Positions 11,901-20,889 of a stretch of DNA of 64,000 nucleotides are shown here, one piece after another. The notes beneath the pieces were generated by a model that did not search any database, was not told the DNA's origin, and was given only the letters and a program-made list of their open reading frames with translations. The stretch is taken from assembly GCA_030770545.1 (NCBI GenBank), contig CM061109.1, positions 17,840,001-17,904,000 on the forward strand. Direction: 5' to 3'. Within the stretch, counting starts at the first letter, position 1. Each line of letters opens with the position of its first letter. The stretch comes from Macropodus opercularis. Lineage: Eukaryota; Chordata; Actinopteri; Anabantiformes; Osphronemidae. Both the position numbers and the translations under genes were made by a program.

Positions 11901-14424
11901 ATACCCCAAATGCCTGCACTGCCAAAGAGGTTAAACGCAGAATATGGGACAAACACTCGTTTCTAGTAAATAAATAGCCTCCCAGAGGAGTTGTTAATGA
12001 CTCGTTTCCGACCCGGTTAAAGGAAGAGGAAGGGATTTGTGCGATACAAGGGTGATGAAAAGCTTGATAGCTCTGGGACAAGCAGGCATTTAAACCTCCT
12101 CTAAGCTATAAATGAGTCAAGGAGGCCAACTGTACGCCTCGAACCTGGTGATTTGAAAAATGTGGGGAAACAATCAACAATCTTGTGAGAATGACTAATC
12201 TGTCAAGACTGAAACGTGAAGGAAGCTGCGCATTTATTCAGAGACAAAGGGACGAGAAAATACAAAAAATCCCTAATAAACCGTTGTAAAGCCAAACTAA
12301 TTCCTGAGACGCGTTGAGGTGCAGATGTGTGTGTTTCCACATCTGCAGCGTCTACTGAGCCACACCATTGCTCCACTGGGGATAACTTCAGCACCACAGC
12401 AGCTCTTTGTGTGAGTACGTGTGCGCTCACCTGGACGTGCTTCTTGACCGGGTAAGCGCTTTGCTGATGACCAGTGAGGGAGCTGACTGTCGCCTTTGGG
12501 CCAGGGTCTTCATTTTCTGAGCAGGCAGAGAGAGAGAGGCAGGTGAAGGGTCAGGCTGTTCGGTTCATGATAAAACAACAGGGCAGAGTTATGGCGAAGG
12601 AGATAAAGCCGTTGCCCAGTCAGCGGAGCTGGAGGTTGTTGTCAATGCAGGAAATGTCACAGCAGTAAAGAGGGAAAAGGGGAAGTGCGCTAAAGGGCTA
12701 AAGAAAATAAATGACAGGACAGAGAAGTGTCGTCCAGCCGTTGCACAACGTTGAGCCTGCCTCACTGCAACGTGACAAATTATAAGCTGCCTCACAGAAG
12801 AATGACAGGCATCCGTGTGGGCGCCGCAGCTATTTCAATTAAACCTCATCTATTTACAACAAACCAAAACCAGGAGCGCCATAAATGAGCACTCCTGCCT
12901 AAACATACACTCACGTTTTCAATCTGAAAAAGCTCGGGAGAAATTCTACGGCAGCACCAGCAATAAATAACGTGGCAGCTCTCCTGTTCCCTAGTAAAGG
13001 TAAAACTAGGCCCGTGTTCATCACACAGCATGAAGTTATTATACAACAGCCAAGCGTAGAACGCAGCCACATGTTGCACTGGGTTATATTTTCATCTCTT
13101 TTGTGTAAGAACGTCAGAGTCTGCAGTAATGGATTTGCTTTGGTAAAACCTAACATCCAGGTGTGAGGTGACAGACAGGTTGGAGGAAAACACATGAACT
13201 TAAATGTGAGGGAAAAAATCTGACGACTGCGCACAGACAGCAAAGAGGAAGCAGGTGAAGCTTTGTGATCATCTGACGCACTGTCCAGAGCAAACACTGA
13301 TTCTGCGTACGTTCCTGTTGTGCTTATACCTGCCACACATGCTAAGTGCAGCTCACAATGAATCCTGAACATTCTGAGAGAAACATCTCATAGAAATAAC
13401 ACAATTCAGGAAACACATGAAATTAAAGATACCGATGTTGATTATAGTGATTCTAGTTCACATAATCAATCAACTATATTTCTTTCTGTTTTTTCACCAA
13501 ATTGTGGCTTTTTGCAACAGTTGGTCTGATCTGTGCGCCAACATCCCGCTGAGGAAAGATGCAGTTACACCGTTCGACCACGCGCTGGACGGTGGCGCTG
13601 TTTACTGCAGATTTACCGCCGAGGTTGCGGGGAATCACCTCTACAATCTGAGCCAATCAATCAGTGAGCAGAACTAGAGAAAGTAATAATAAAAAGAAGA
13701 GATAAAATAATGATTATAATAATAATAATAATAATATTCGAGGCAGGAATCGAATGTTTGCCTTTCTGTCCAGTCCAGGATTCAGGTTCAGGACAAACCA
13801 AGAGCAGTGAAATCTAGTAACGAGATGAGTAATTCTTCATGTGAGTTTTATTAATTAAATGAACTAAAAAGGGTCGAAAATAACATAAGCAATATCATTT
13901 TCAGAATTTCAATATGCAGACGCGTACACGTCACAGAATGGATCCTTTCATTTCTACTACGCGCAGCGAATCCTGCGCTGTTTCAACCAGCGACATTTAC
14001 TGTGCAAAGGTTCGAAACACACCTGGAGTTAACGCAACCAATACGGAGCTCGGTCCACCCGCGCTGCTGTCAGTGTCCAAACCTGCGTCCACTTCAGGCG
14101 CAACAACCAACCGCAGATTTCCAAGACTACAAATACTGAGAGAAACGACTGCAAACAAAGAAAAAGCCCCGAGGTTTCACCAGAGGAACGTCTCTGTTCG
14201 GTCTGAGGCGAATCTATTCAGCACGTGAATCCTGTAGCTCCAGTTTGAGCAGAGCCATGAATTCATCCCTAACGGCCTTTATTTATGGGACGCACGGCTG
14301 TGCCCATGTTCCCCCAGCAGCCCTCTGGTACCTTTTTGTTGTCTGGAGGCGCTTTGCTCTCTCCCGTCAGCGAGTCGGACCTGTTCTGTCCCATGGTCCC
14401 CTGCTGAGGTGACATGGTTTCCAT
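222..14424 (-). CDS. arhgap20: Rho GTPase-activating protein 20, 5' part (12 exons, partial)
   Basis: Multi-exon gene read leftward; the protein speeds GTP hydrolysis by Rho-family GTPases at membranes and the cytoskeleton. Exons: 14332-14424, 12431-12516, 6938-7114, 5869-6018, 5302-5343, 4894-4978, 4701-4778, 4491-4557, 3778-3987, 1175-1365, 647-811, 222-331. All have GT-AG borders and their phases join without a break into 1,454 nt (about 485 residues). Seen in order: N-terminus METMSPQQ, a PH domain (about 80-190, with LKTGLQTQERHLFLF and MGWPTCNCVATF), an RA domain (about 195-285, with IPLKIFAKDIGNCAY and PYPLIGHEFPF), a basic linker (SFKRKRSLINWPFWRG) and the RhoGAP start (GVFRRSAGAKACREL, arginine finger R411). 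These match mammalian ARHGAP20 in order and spacing. The related TAGAP is excluded because it lacks the PH and RA parts. The mammalian protein is about 1,190 residues, so the rest of the RhoGAP domain and the long tail lie beyond the left edge. No break or frameshift is seen. Confidence 0.95.
647..811 (-). CDS. arhgap20: arhgap20 coding exon 11 (RhoGAP, arginine finger)
   Basis: One hundred sixty-five nt, 55 whole codons, between GTCCCAACAG and CTCAAG|GTAACA. Encodes DMLVFLYLEGPYTRGVFRRS, AGAKACRELRDRLDSG and HQSVFVIAAVLK. The GxFR motif carries the catalytic arginine finger (R411 of the assembled product), so GAP activity is expected. Confidence 0.97.
1175..1365 (-). CDS. arhgap20: arhgap20 coding exon 10 (linker and RhoGAP start)
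   Basis: One hundred ninety-one nt from acceptor GCCTGCAG to donor GTCATG|GTGAGC. Encodes SFKRKRSLINWPFWRGSNTQ, an SPTSLSPTQG proline/serine segment, and LFGRPLSSIWSSDLGLPKPV. The last part is the N-terminal helix of the RhoGAP fold. The KRKRS cluster is basic and could act in membrane or nuclear targeting (inference). Confidence 0.96.
1366..3777. other. arhgap20 intron 9
   Basis: A 2.4-kb intron with no supported exon or mobile element. It carries a CT microsatellite at 2956-2989 inside a pyrimidine-rich stretch (about 2820-3240), which explains the leucine/serine/phenylalanine-rich chance ORFs there. Confidence 0.7.
2956..2989. repeat. (CT)n microsatellite
   Basis: About 17 uninterrupted CT units, followed by a run of T- and C-rich sequence, inside arhgap20 intron 9. 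Confidence 0.95.
3778..3987 (-). CDS. arhgap20: arhgap20 coding exon 9 (RA domain end and linker)
   Basis: Two hundred ten nt from acceptor TTTCATCCAG to donor TATGG|GTAAGA. Encodes GHEFPFSIKMSHIRDG, a serine/glycine-rich stretch, then CPEVLLLDQ, TQCQFILKP and AAPAQAQLM. The mammalian counterparts GHEYPYGIKMSHLRD and MQCQFILKPSRLAAAQQL are in the same order. Confidence 0.95.
4491..4557 (-). CDS. arhgap20: arhgap20 coding exon 8 (RA domain)
   Basis: Sixty-seven nt from acceptor TGTGTTCTAG to donor ATTG|GTGAGC. Encodes GCVKDHRLWVSSSKDDPPYP and LI. The DYQLWVxSGKxxxPYPLIG motif of the family is clear. The last G begins the glycine codon completed by exon 9. Confidence 0.95.
4701..4778 (-). CDS. 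arhgap20: arhgap20 coding exon 7 (RA domain)
   Basis: Seventy-eight nt, 26 whole codons, between TTTCCACCAG and GTGAGTAAC. Encodes AKTLAVSNTDSTTDVIRMAL and LQFGIS, the beta-hairpin and first helix of the RA ubiquitin-like fold (mammalian SKTITVMNSDTANEVINMSL). Confidence 0.95.
4894..4978 (-). CDS. arhgap20: arhgap20 coding exon 6 (start of RA domain)
   Basis: Eighty-five nt from acceptor GGCACCCAG to donor GCATAT|GTAAGA. Encodes CITEGKEKDDPKT followed by IPLKIFAKDIGNCAY, the latter identical to the mammalian start of the Ras-associating domain. Ends on a whole codon. Confidence 0.96.
5137..5168. repeat. Perfect 13-bp inverted repeat in arhgap20 intron 5
   Basis: GTGTTTGCATGGT at 5137-5149 and its exact complement ACCATGCAAACAC at 5156-5168, with a 6-nt loop. 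CTGA and TCAG flank the arms and could add four pairs across a 2-nt bulge. Each arm holds an ATGCAAA octamer-like core. Too short to be a convincing microRNA precursor. Confidence 0.85.
5302..5343 (-). CDS. arhgap20: arhgap20 coding exon 5 (micro-exon, PH C-terminal helix)
   Basis: A 42-nt exon between acceptor CCCTCCAG and donor AGAAG|GTAAAT. It encodes SEEHKDNWLALIR, the tryptophan-bearing C-terminal helix of the PH domain (mammalian SPEQKDKWLSLLQR). The 42 nt keep the frame, so skipping it would remove the helix without a frameshift. Confidence 0.92.
5869..6018 (-). CDS. arhgap20: arhgap20 coding exon 4 (PH domain, second half)
   Basis: One hundred fifty nt from acceptor GTTCCCAG to donor TTCAG|GTACAG. 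Encodes SPTHFKVKAQVRVCEMWTAN and ERSFVMGWPTCNCVATF. The WTA(N/S)C and VxGWPTxNxVATF motifs are diagnostic of the ARHGAP20 PH domain. It begins and ends inside codons that the neighbouring exons complete. Confidence 0.95.
6938..7114 (-). CDS. arhgap20: arhgap20 coding exon 3 (PH domain, first half)
   Basis: One hundred seventy-seven nt from acceptor TCCACCAG to donor CCAA|GTAAGC. It encodes ESCLTPVSPESCPLV and then the first PH strands, with LKTGLQTQERHLFLFTD and MLVAKAK. This matches the family pattern LKRGLQRQERHLFLFND. PH domains bind phosphoinositides and help hold the protein at membranes. The N-terminal 20 or so residues are fish-specific. Confidence 0.95.
10454..10471. repeat. (CA)n microsatellite
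   Basis: Nine CA units in arhgap20 intron 2. Confidence 0.9.
10741..10861 (+). other. Exon-like open stretch inside arhgap20 intron 2, opposite strand
   Basis: A 121-nt stretch with a strong acceptor (CCTTCCTCCCCACAG) before it and a consensus donor (ACG|GTGAGTACG) after it. The only open frame reads IDFTAQAREALNKYPALP, then VQRLRDEVLLLDEVQPHV. Codon choice looks coding-like with many G/C third bases. After a single TAG the same frame stays open to 11,035. I recognise no family and found no partner exons, so it may be a relic, an exon of a nested gene, or chance. Confidence 0.3.
11439..11456. repeat. (AC)n microsatellite
   Basis: About nine AC units in arhgap20 intron 2. Confidence 0.9.
12431..12516 (-). 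CDS. arhgap20: arhgap20 coding exon 2
   Basis: Eighty-six nt after acceptor CTGCTCAG and before donor CCAG|GTGAGC. Encodes KMKTLAQRRQSAPSLVISKA and a short Arg/Ser-rich end, matching the KMKTLAERRRSAPSLILDKA segment of the mammalian protein. The RRxSAPSL motif is a possible basophilic kinase or 14-3-3 site (inference). Ends two bases into a codon, which the single G of the next exon completes. Confidence 0.93.
12517..14331. other. arhgap20 intron 1
   Basis: A 1.8-kb intron with an AAT microsatellite at 13,716-13,735. Two CG-rich patches (about 13,530-13,650 and 13,910-14,230) sit in it, the second merging with the promoter region; they may be intronic regulatory sequence. No coding exon supported. 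Confidence 0.65.
13716..13735. repeat. (AAT)n microsatellite
   Basis: About six to seven AAT units in arhgap20 intron 1. Confidence 0.9.
14332..14424 (-). CDS. arhgap20: arhgap20 coding exon 1 (start codon)
   Basis: Ninety-three nt, 31 codons, METMSPQQ to PPDNKK, ending on a whole codon at AAG|GTACC. The ATG was chosen because mammalian ARHGAP20 begins with the near-identical MEAMSPQQ followed by an SSLTG-like stretch, and SDSLTG is seen here. An in-frame ATG 34 codons upstream (14,526) could extend the protein but lacks that support. Confidence 0.93.
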
Positions 14425-14700
14425 CAAGGCAGTGTAGATCCACGGGGCCGCGCGCACCGGCGGTATATTCCCATGATACGAGCGTAAAGTCCAAAGTCTA
14501 TCCGGTGGCGAGCAGAACGCGAGCATCCATGACGGGGATGAGGTTCTTCTGTGAGGTGAGACCCGTGCGCTGCGCTCGTCAGTGCGTCTCTGTGCGAGCT
14601 CTGTTTGCTCTGCGCGCTGCTTCTCGGTCCGCCTCCACTGCCTCCAATGTGGTCAAGCTTGAACACGCCACTTCCGCTTCCTTTCCAAAATAAAGCTGCG
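14425..14700 (-). promoter_or_regulatory. arhgap20: arhgap20 promoter and 5' UTR region (CpG-rich)
   Basis: By eye this stretch is far richer in CG dinucleotides than its surroundings, as expected of a vertebrate CpG-island promoter. At about 14,669-14,687 the minus strand reads GGAAAGGAAGCGGAAGTGG, with two GGAA cores; CGGAAGT is a typical ETS/GABPA site. No clear TATA box at a useful distance. The transcription start is inferred to lie between the ETS pair and the ATG; its exact place is unknown. Confidence 0.5.
14498..14530 (-). other. Upstream ORF in the arhgap20 leader
   Basis: A 10-codon ORF (MDARVLLATG, then TAG) begins with ATG at 14,530 in strong Kozak context (G at -3, G at +4). 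It ends 74 nt before the chosen arhgap20 ATG and is in a different frame. If the leader includes it, it could lower translation of the main frame. It overlaps the possible extended in-frame start at 14,526. Confidence 0.4.
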
Positions 14701-16726
14701 ACTTTGCGGTAGGGAATCTGCTTTGGAAATGTGTTTTAGTGGGTTTATTAAAAATAAATACAGCTACATGCGTAGATATTTTTTTTAATCTCTTTATCAC
14801 ATGGGACATGCAGGCTTTGCTTGGTGACCTTTAACCTCTGGTGGGGAATCAGATGAAACCAAGCTTTAGCGTAGCTCAGCTTGCCTGTGTACCTGCAGGT
14901 GCGTGTTTTTATTTGAACAACCGATCACGTTTTCCTTCTCCGGCAGCCGGCGTCACATAGAAGCTGAGTGTTCTCGTACCACAGGAGAGCAGCTCGTGGA
15001 GGGTCTGGGCCAGGTGTAAGAATGTGCTCCCAGGGCCAAGAATAACATGACTGATGAGGAGGAATGTCCGCACGACATCCACACATATGACGCACGGAGC
15101 CTTTGCCTTATAGCTGCAGTTACAGTGCATCTGGCTGGAGGAGCGGGTGGGACTTACTTTCAAAACTCTGAAGGTAACCTGAGAAATCCCACCTCTGTTA
15201 ATGTGGACTTTTGCCAATGCAAACACGGTTTTAGGGTTTCACACACAGCAGCCTCATGCAGGCAGTTGTCTCCTTTGCACAAACACAAAGGTATGCAACA
15301 ATTGTTCCACGTTATCTGGCCTATGAAAAGTGGATATGGAGATAAGAGCCCTGATAGCGCCTGGCCACCCCTTTGATCAGGGCAAAAGAGGCATGAAGCT
15401 ACAGACAATCAATACATCAGGCTTCTGCTTCTTCAACTCACAAGACGAATTTCCTTCACGCTGCGAGTAAACCATCCTTCCGATAAGGATCCAAGTCACA
15501 TTTGCTCTTGAACTTTAATTGTAAATCTCATGCCCTAGTTTCCACGTTAAACAACTGCTCTTGTTTCCTGCTGTTTGTCACAAGAATCCAGCCTGGAGGG
15601 ACCTCAAGCCAAAGAGGCACGACTGAACTGAGGGTGTGTCAGAAATGTGGTTGGAAATGCCACTGGTTGACCACGACTGCGACTACGACGGCACCGTTTG
15701 TTTCGACCTCCTTAGTGGAACAGTGAGGTGGGAGGTTGTGACAATAAAAACAGTGTCTTGGAGTGTTTTTCTTTCAGTATCCATGGCAAACACGTCACAT
15801 CGCTCCGTGATAAGCTGAAAACACCCTTCACTTCAAATCCTCAAACTGGGTCACACACCTCACTGTCAGACACCAGCGAAAGCCTCCAAGAGCCTCCTCT
15901 CCTCACGCTGGAGTGACGTGAGTCAGGACACAACTTCACTAGTTATCCTCCCCTCAAAGAAGGACAGAAAATAGATAACTTTGTGAATATCAAATTGAAG
16001 TGCGCCTGAAAGGGAAGCTCTCCGTCACGGCCGAGGAGTCAGGCTACTGAAAACCTGAAGCCGTATCAACTTGGAGAGCAAGCTGTTTACTCCAGAGAGA
16101 GAAAATGAGCTGGAGAGAGTCCAGAGCTCTGACAGGAGCGGCTCATGAAGGCTTTATTCTTGTCTGCATATGGCTGGAGATTTCGGGTTTCACTCTGCAC
16201 TGTAAACACACACACAGACACGCTACACACACCGAGGACCTATTTTAAGGGCTCTCTTCCCTCCCTATCTCCTTTGAAAACAGGGAGGGTGCAGAGAGCC
16301 TGCGATGAACTGATGAACAGCACAGAGTTGCTGTGACCTTAAAGAGCATCCACCAGCCTGGGACGCACGCCTCCATCACCGCTACGGCTTTTTGCTGAGG
16401 CCACACTTCAGTGTTTACAGCCAAAAAGAAACCCAGATCCAGGGTTTCCTGTTTTCCCTGAATAGGATCGTGCCGGGTAAGGTGTCCGGGTAAAAAAACG
16501 GCTGCGGCACAGTTGCACTTTCTGATTATGATTGTCATTATGACCAGTCGCTGTGATTAGTATATAATATAGATAATATACAAGAAGCCATCAGAAGCTT
16601 TGCTGTTTGTGGTCGCGGCGAGCTGCAGTCTCCACCCACCTCTAGCTTTTCTGTGCTACAACATCTGGATACGCAAACTTTATTAGTTGCATAGCCACAA
16701 AAAGTTGCATGTTTAGAACAAGTGAC

Positions 16727-16830
16727 TATACACAGACTGGCCACTTTATTGTACAGTCTGATTCTATCCAGCAACAGCCACTCTGCTATTAATTGTTTAT
16801 CATTTCTCAAGTTTGAGGTTGAAGTTTTCT
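16727..16830 (+). mobile_element. Terminus of a Tc1-like / MITE element (decayed)
   Basis: The 24 bases at 16,727-16,750 end in GGCCACTTTATT. They match the reverse complement of 50,095-50,118 in this window at 21 of 24 positions. CCACTTTATTAGG-type ends are familiar termini of an abundant fish Tc1-like transposon and derived MITEs (known from memory, not searched). The following about 80 bp resemble the MITE interior but are diverged. The other end was not found nearby, so this is a partial copy. Confidence 0.5.
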
Positions 16831-17293
16831 GAAAGGTTAAAGGACAGAGCTCTGTCAAAACACAAGGTGAAGACCCTCCAATCTACTCATTTGCACTGTT
16901 TTCATCCTCACATGCTGAGTCCATTAACCAATCACCCCTCAGGGATTTATGGGTCCAGCCTTTAAAGCCTCTGAGACAAACATCGGGTTAGTTACAGAGA
17001 ATGAGAAGGCGGAAACTCTTAGCAACGCTCTGCTCCACAGTCAGCGTGTCTCTGTCTCCTTCACTTTGTCTAAACATTGTGGCGCTGAGAGACTGAGGAG
17101 GATGAGGCCGTGGAGACGTGTGGAGGAGACAGACGGAGGCGGAACGGGTGAACCAGACTGAGACAAAGCCTGCGGTGAGAGGCAGTGACTGACTCAGGTG
17201 GAAGAGAGGGAGGAGACGCATCTGAATAACAATATGCTGGAGATGGAAAGTGGCACGTTAAGGGTCTTAAATGGGTAAAATATGTAGGTACAA

Positions 17294-17317
17294 TAAACAA
17301 ACAAACAAACAAACAAA
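17294..17317. repeat. (AAAC)n microsatellite
   Basis: About six AAAC units. Confidence 0.9.
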
Positions 17318-17494
17318 TCTATTTCCATGCAATTTCTAATCAAAAAAACCTGAGCAAAACTTGATCCCTTCAACAGTCACTGGTCCCTGATGTACTGGTG
17401 ACAGGCAGACAGACAGGCGATCAGGGAGATAGCAGGACAGCAATCACAGGAGCAGATGGTCTGTCTGTTGGCTGTTACATCTGCCATCGTATTG

Positions 17495-17495
17495 G

Positions 17496-17531
<36 letters not shown>
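17495..17531. repeat. Compound (TC)n(AC)n microsatellite
   Basis: About seven TC units directly followed by eleven AC units. Confidence 0.93.
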
Positions 17532-18033
17532 CCCTCCTCCTTCCAGACCCTATAACCTTGCTAATCTGATTAGCACAGCAAGACATGTAGTACAGACACA
17601 CTGCAATATGCATTGTTGTTGTTGTGACTGCATCACCTGTGTTGCATTTGTGGCTCTGTTGTGAGTTTTTTGTGTATATTATATATATGACACTTAATTG
17701 TTGTACATTAATAAAACACTTGTTGCCACGTGTTTCCATTTGTGCGGCTTGTGTGTGGGACCACAAAGGTGAAGTTATTTGAAGGATGCAGCAGGGCAGG
17801 TTAGGTTGTGTTCCTCAGGGCTGATAGGACAGTTTGGTTTCAGGGGTCATGCTGGTGTCAGCAGCAGGTTCAACCAAACGGGGTTTCCATGTGAGAGCAG
17901 CAGGGGGTCTCGCACGGGTGCAAGGCAGCTTGAACCAATCAATCGAATGGCAAATGCGCTGTGAGGATTTTGTGGGATTTTCTAGTGCACATGGGCAGAT
18001 GGCGTATACAGCACACGGTAAGACGTCTGTTCT

Positions 18034-18065
18034 GTCATATATATTATATATATATAATATTTGAC
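18034..18065. repeat. AT-rich palindrome, about 32 bp
   Basis: The stretch starts GTCA and ends TGAC around alternating TA/AT, and is a near-perfect palindrome. It could extrude as a cruciform or be a worn transposon end. Confidence 0.7.
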
Positions 18066-20044
18066 TTTTTAAAAAACTGTCAAGTTTATTCGGCATTTGG
18101 CAAAACTGCTTTCATCTGCATTCATTCTGCTGCACTCATCCACCTGCGTCTGCAGGCTCAACCCCATGACTCCATTAGTCTCCACACAAAGGTCATAAGC
18201 TCTTTGGTTTGAATGAACAGATTGTAACTGCAAGGACATGTCTGCCTGCATCTTTGATCCTATTTCTAACTTAACTGGCTTATGTTTTAAGATGTTTTCA
18301 TCCAAACCACAGAAAAATATGATGTCAGTCTGTAACGGTTTGTTTTATGTATGTCCAGGCAAATCTTGGGGGAAAGGTCCAAACAAAGTCCGTCCTTGAA
18401 TCATCTGAAAACATTCTCAGAGTAGATGTGGTACAACTTTTCTGCTCTTCTGAGTAGAATAGTTTACTGAAAGAGAAATGATCACAATTACAACAAAAGA
18501 GAGCAGAGTGAATTCAAACGTCATGACCGCTCTGGCTCTGAAATGTCACTGACAGCTGAAAGTAGACCTGACCTCCTACGCGCTCAGGAGCATTTACACC
18601 CAACCAATGAATCAAATCAAGTCACAGAATTCTGGCGTCTGCAGTGAACAATCACTTGTCTCACAATCCCCTACATCTACTGAAACTCTAAACCACTTCT
18701 TCTATAAAGAGAAGGAACCAAAACACATTTGATATTTACTTGCGTCAGAGAGAGGATAATTATTAAAACACTGTCAACTTGAGTAATACCGTTCTGTCAT
18801 TAACGTGACAGGAAGCACAGCTGGACGAACAGAAGAGAGAGAGAGTTGCTTGGAGGGTGATGTCAGCGCCTGCTCTCATCTCGGACAGCCGAGGGAAAAA
18901 AACTAATCAGGAGGGTTTAGAGGGAGGGATAAGTGTGTTTATGTACACTCCAGTCAGTAGCTTAAACAGGTTATCACTCATGGTGTAGATATGTTTCTGT
19001 GACTGTGTCCGTCTGCCAGCGTTTGTGTTGTGTAGGCGCCGAGTGACGTGCGCACACACACAGCGTCAGCAAGGCCCTGTGTGAGCTGCTATCACCGCCA
19101 GTTGCCTCTTATCATCCCACCAGGGGTTAAAGGTCAATAGGTCAAAGCCCGCATTCCGCCATAGGTCAGTATCATTATTGGATGCTGAACTCAGTCAGTC
19201 ACAAAGATGAAAAACGTGTGAAAATATCAGCGAAGACCCATATTTAGTATTTAATAATTATTACATATTATTCTTGTTCATCATCTCAAAAAGCGAATGA
19301 TCACATCAATCTGAGTTTATTCTTGTAACCGTGAATGGATGTGGGGTTGGAGCGTGTTCGGCCGCTTGCAGAGCTTCCTGGAACCTCCTCCGTGGAAAGC
19401 GAAGCTGATCTTAGTTAGAGGGAACGGCTTCGTAAAGTTGTAATTTGACAGGCTCCTGTTCCATTGCGGCTTCACTTACCCAGAAAGAGCAGAGAACGCA
19501 TGGTCTGGATTTTATTAAAAGGCAACGATGCACATGTGTACGTGTGTCTAAATGACTCTAGTCTTGGCTCTACAGTGCCAGAAATAAACCAGGGGCTGGG
19601 CCAGAATTGCAATGTTGAACTTTTTCCACAATTAGCCAGCCTTAACTGAGGAACACATACAGTGAGCACATGGCTACACTCACTGACACCAACCCAGAAA
19701 TGTTGACTTACACATCCACACAGTTGCAAAAATGTGTTAAATGCACACAGACACACACACCCAGCTCTTCCTGTTTCTGCTTCCAGGGAACGCCTGTTGC
19801 TATATTTACACGCACTGTGGAACCGTGACTGCTCTAATCATTTTACTGCGCACTCAGTCATGTGCTCTGTCAAAACTAAACGGAGGAGAAACGTGAGTTT
19901 TGGTCTGATTCCCTGAAACTGTGGCACAGACTGTATCTACGTGCAGGTTCGAATGTCTGGAGCTACTACGGCGTCAAATGCTACCCTCTGAAATATGAAG
20001 TATGAAAACCTCTGAAGACTGTAGACATTTATTTTCTCTCTATA

Positions 20045-20064
20045 TTATTATTATTATTATTATT
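20045..20064. repeat. (ATT)n microsatellite
   Basis: About seven ATT units. Confidence 0.9.
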
Positions 20065-20853
20065 GGAAAACTGTATTCTATCAAATGTACTGCTTCTGTT
20101 TAAAGCTGCCCCACCTCAGACCACTTAACTCACTGGACAGTCTCATCAGTGGCACAGAATGCACACCGGTCCAAACTAAGTTCTGACAGTACATCTCTTG
20201 ACAACACTTGACTTCTCTGAACTGCTTCAGCTTTAAAAGCATCACAGTGCAGGAGGCAGCAGTGGGGAGAAATCTGATGATTTACTACATGTCCCTGCTG
20301 CCTGACACTTGGAAACAACAGATGACAATAAAGGTTCTGATATACGTGATTCTTCTCGTGTTTCAACTTTTACTTTGCAGCTTTTTTACAGGATAATTCC
20401 CGTTTTTTAAAATGCTGAGCAGATTAAGTCGAGTTCAGGAGATGATGCTTCTGTTTCTGGGTTGTGTTGTTTTATATCTATCACCTTTGGTAAAGAAATA
20501 AAAACCTTCACTCACTACTGTTACTCCAGCCGCTCATGAAGTGCAGGAGTTAGTGTTTTAAGGGGTCGTTATAAGGCATGAGTGGTGAAATGGCATTGAT
20601 GTGATCAATCATTGTGAATTGAAATCTAGGCTGCACTTCGTTCTTTGTCTTGCAAATTAGCAGCCGTATGGTCCTCTTTGCTTTTAGGAAGCCACAACAA
20701 CTTCCTTCTCTGTGAACACATTAAACACAGCTGAACCGTTGTGCAACCAGACAGTGTGTGCGTCTGAGAGCTCTCTGAAGACTGATCTACGGTGGAGGCT
20801 AATGGACAGCTCTGTTTATGTCTTGGCAGTGGGCCACGTAGGGGGCAAAGGCG

Positions 20854-20854
<1 letters not shown>

Positions 20855-20886
<32 letters not shown>
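20855..20886. repeat. (AC)n microsatellite
   Basis: Sixteen uninterrupted AC units. Confidence 0.95.

Positions 20887-20889
<3 letters not shown>

Larger units (their letters stand above)
7115..12430. other. arhgap20 intron 2
   Basis: The longest intron of the gene (5.3 kb). It contains CA microsatellites at 10,454-10,471 and 11,439-11,456 and one plus-strand exon-like stretch at 10,741-10,861 (listed separately). No recognisable transposon was seen. Confidence 0.65.

Noticed and set aside
14430..14441. Short likeness to miR-34 (GGCAGTGTAG)
   Set aside because: It lies in the arhgap20 leader beside the start codon, with no matching hairpin arm.
14409..14693. Plus-strand 94-codon frame across the arhgap20 first exon
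   Set aside because: A shadow of the CpG-rich promoter and of coding exon 1 on the other strand.
20240..20360. Possible second LINE 3' end (GATGACAATAAAGG)
   Set aside because: Only the short tail phrase matches; no upstream reverse transcriptase motifs and no tandem tail.
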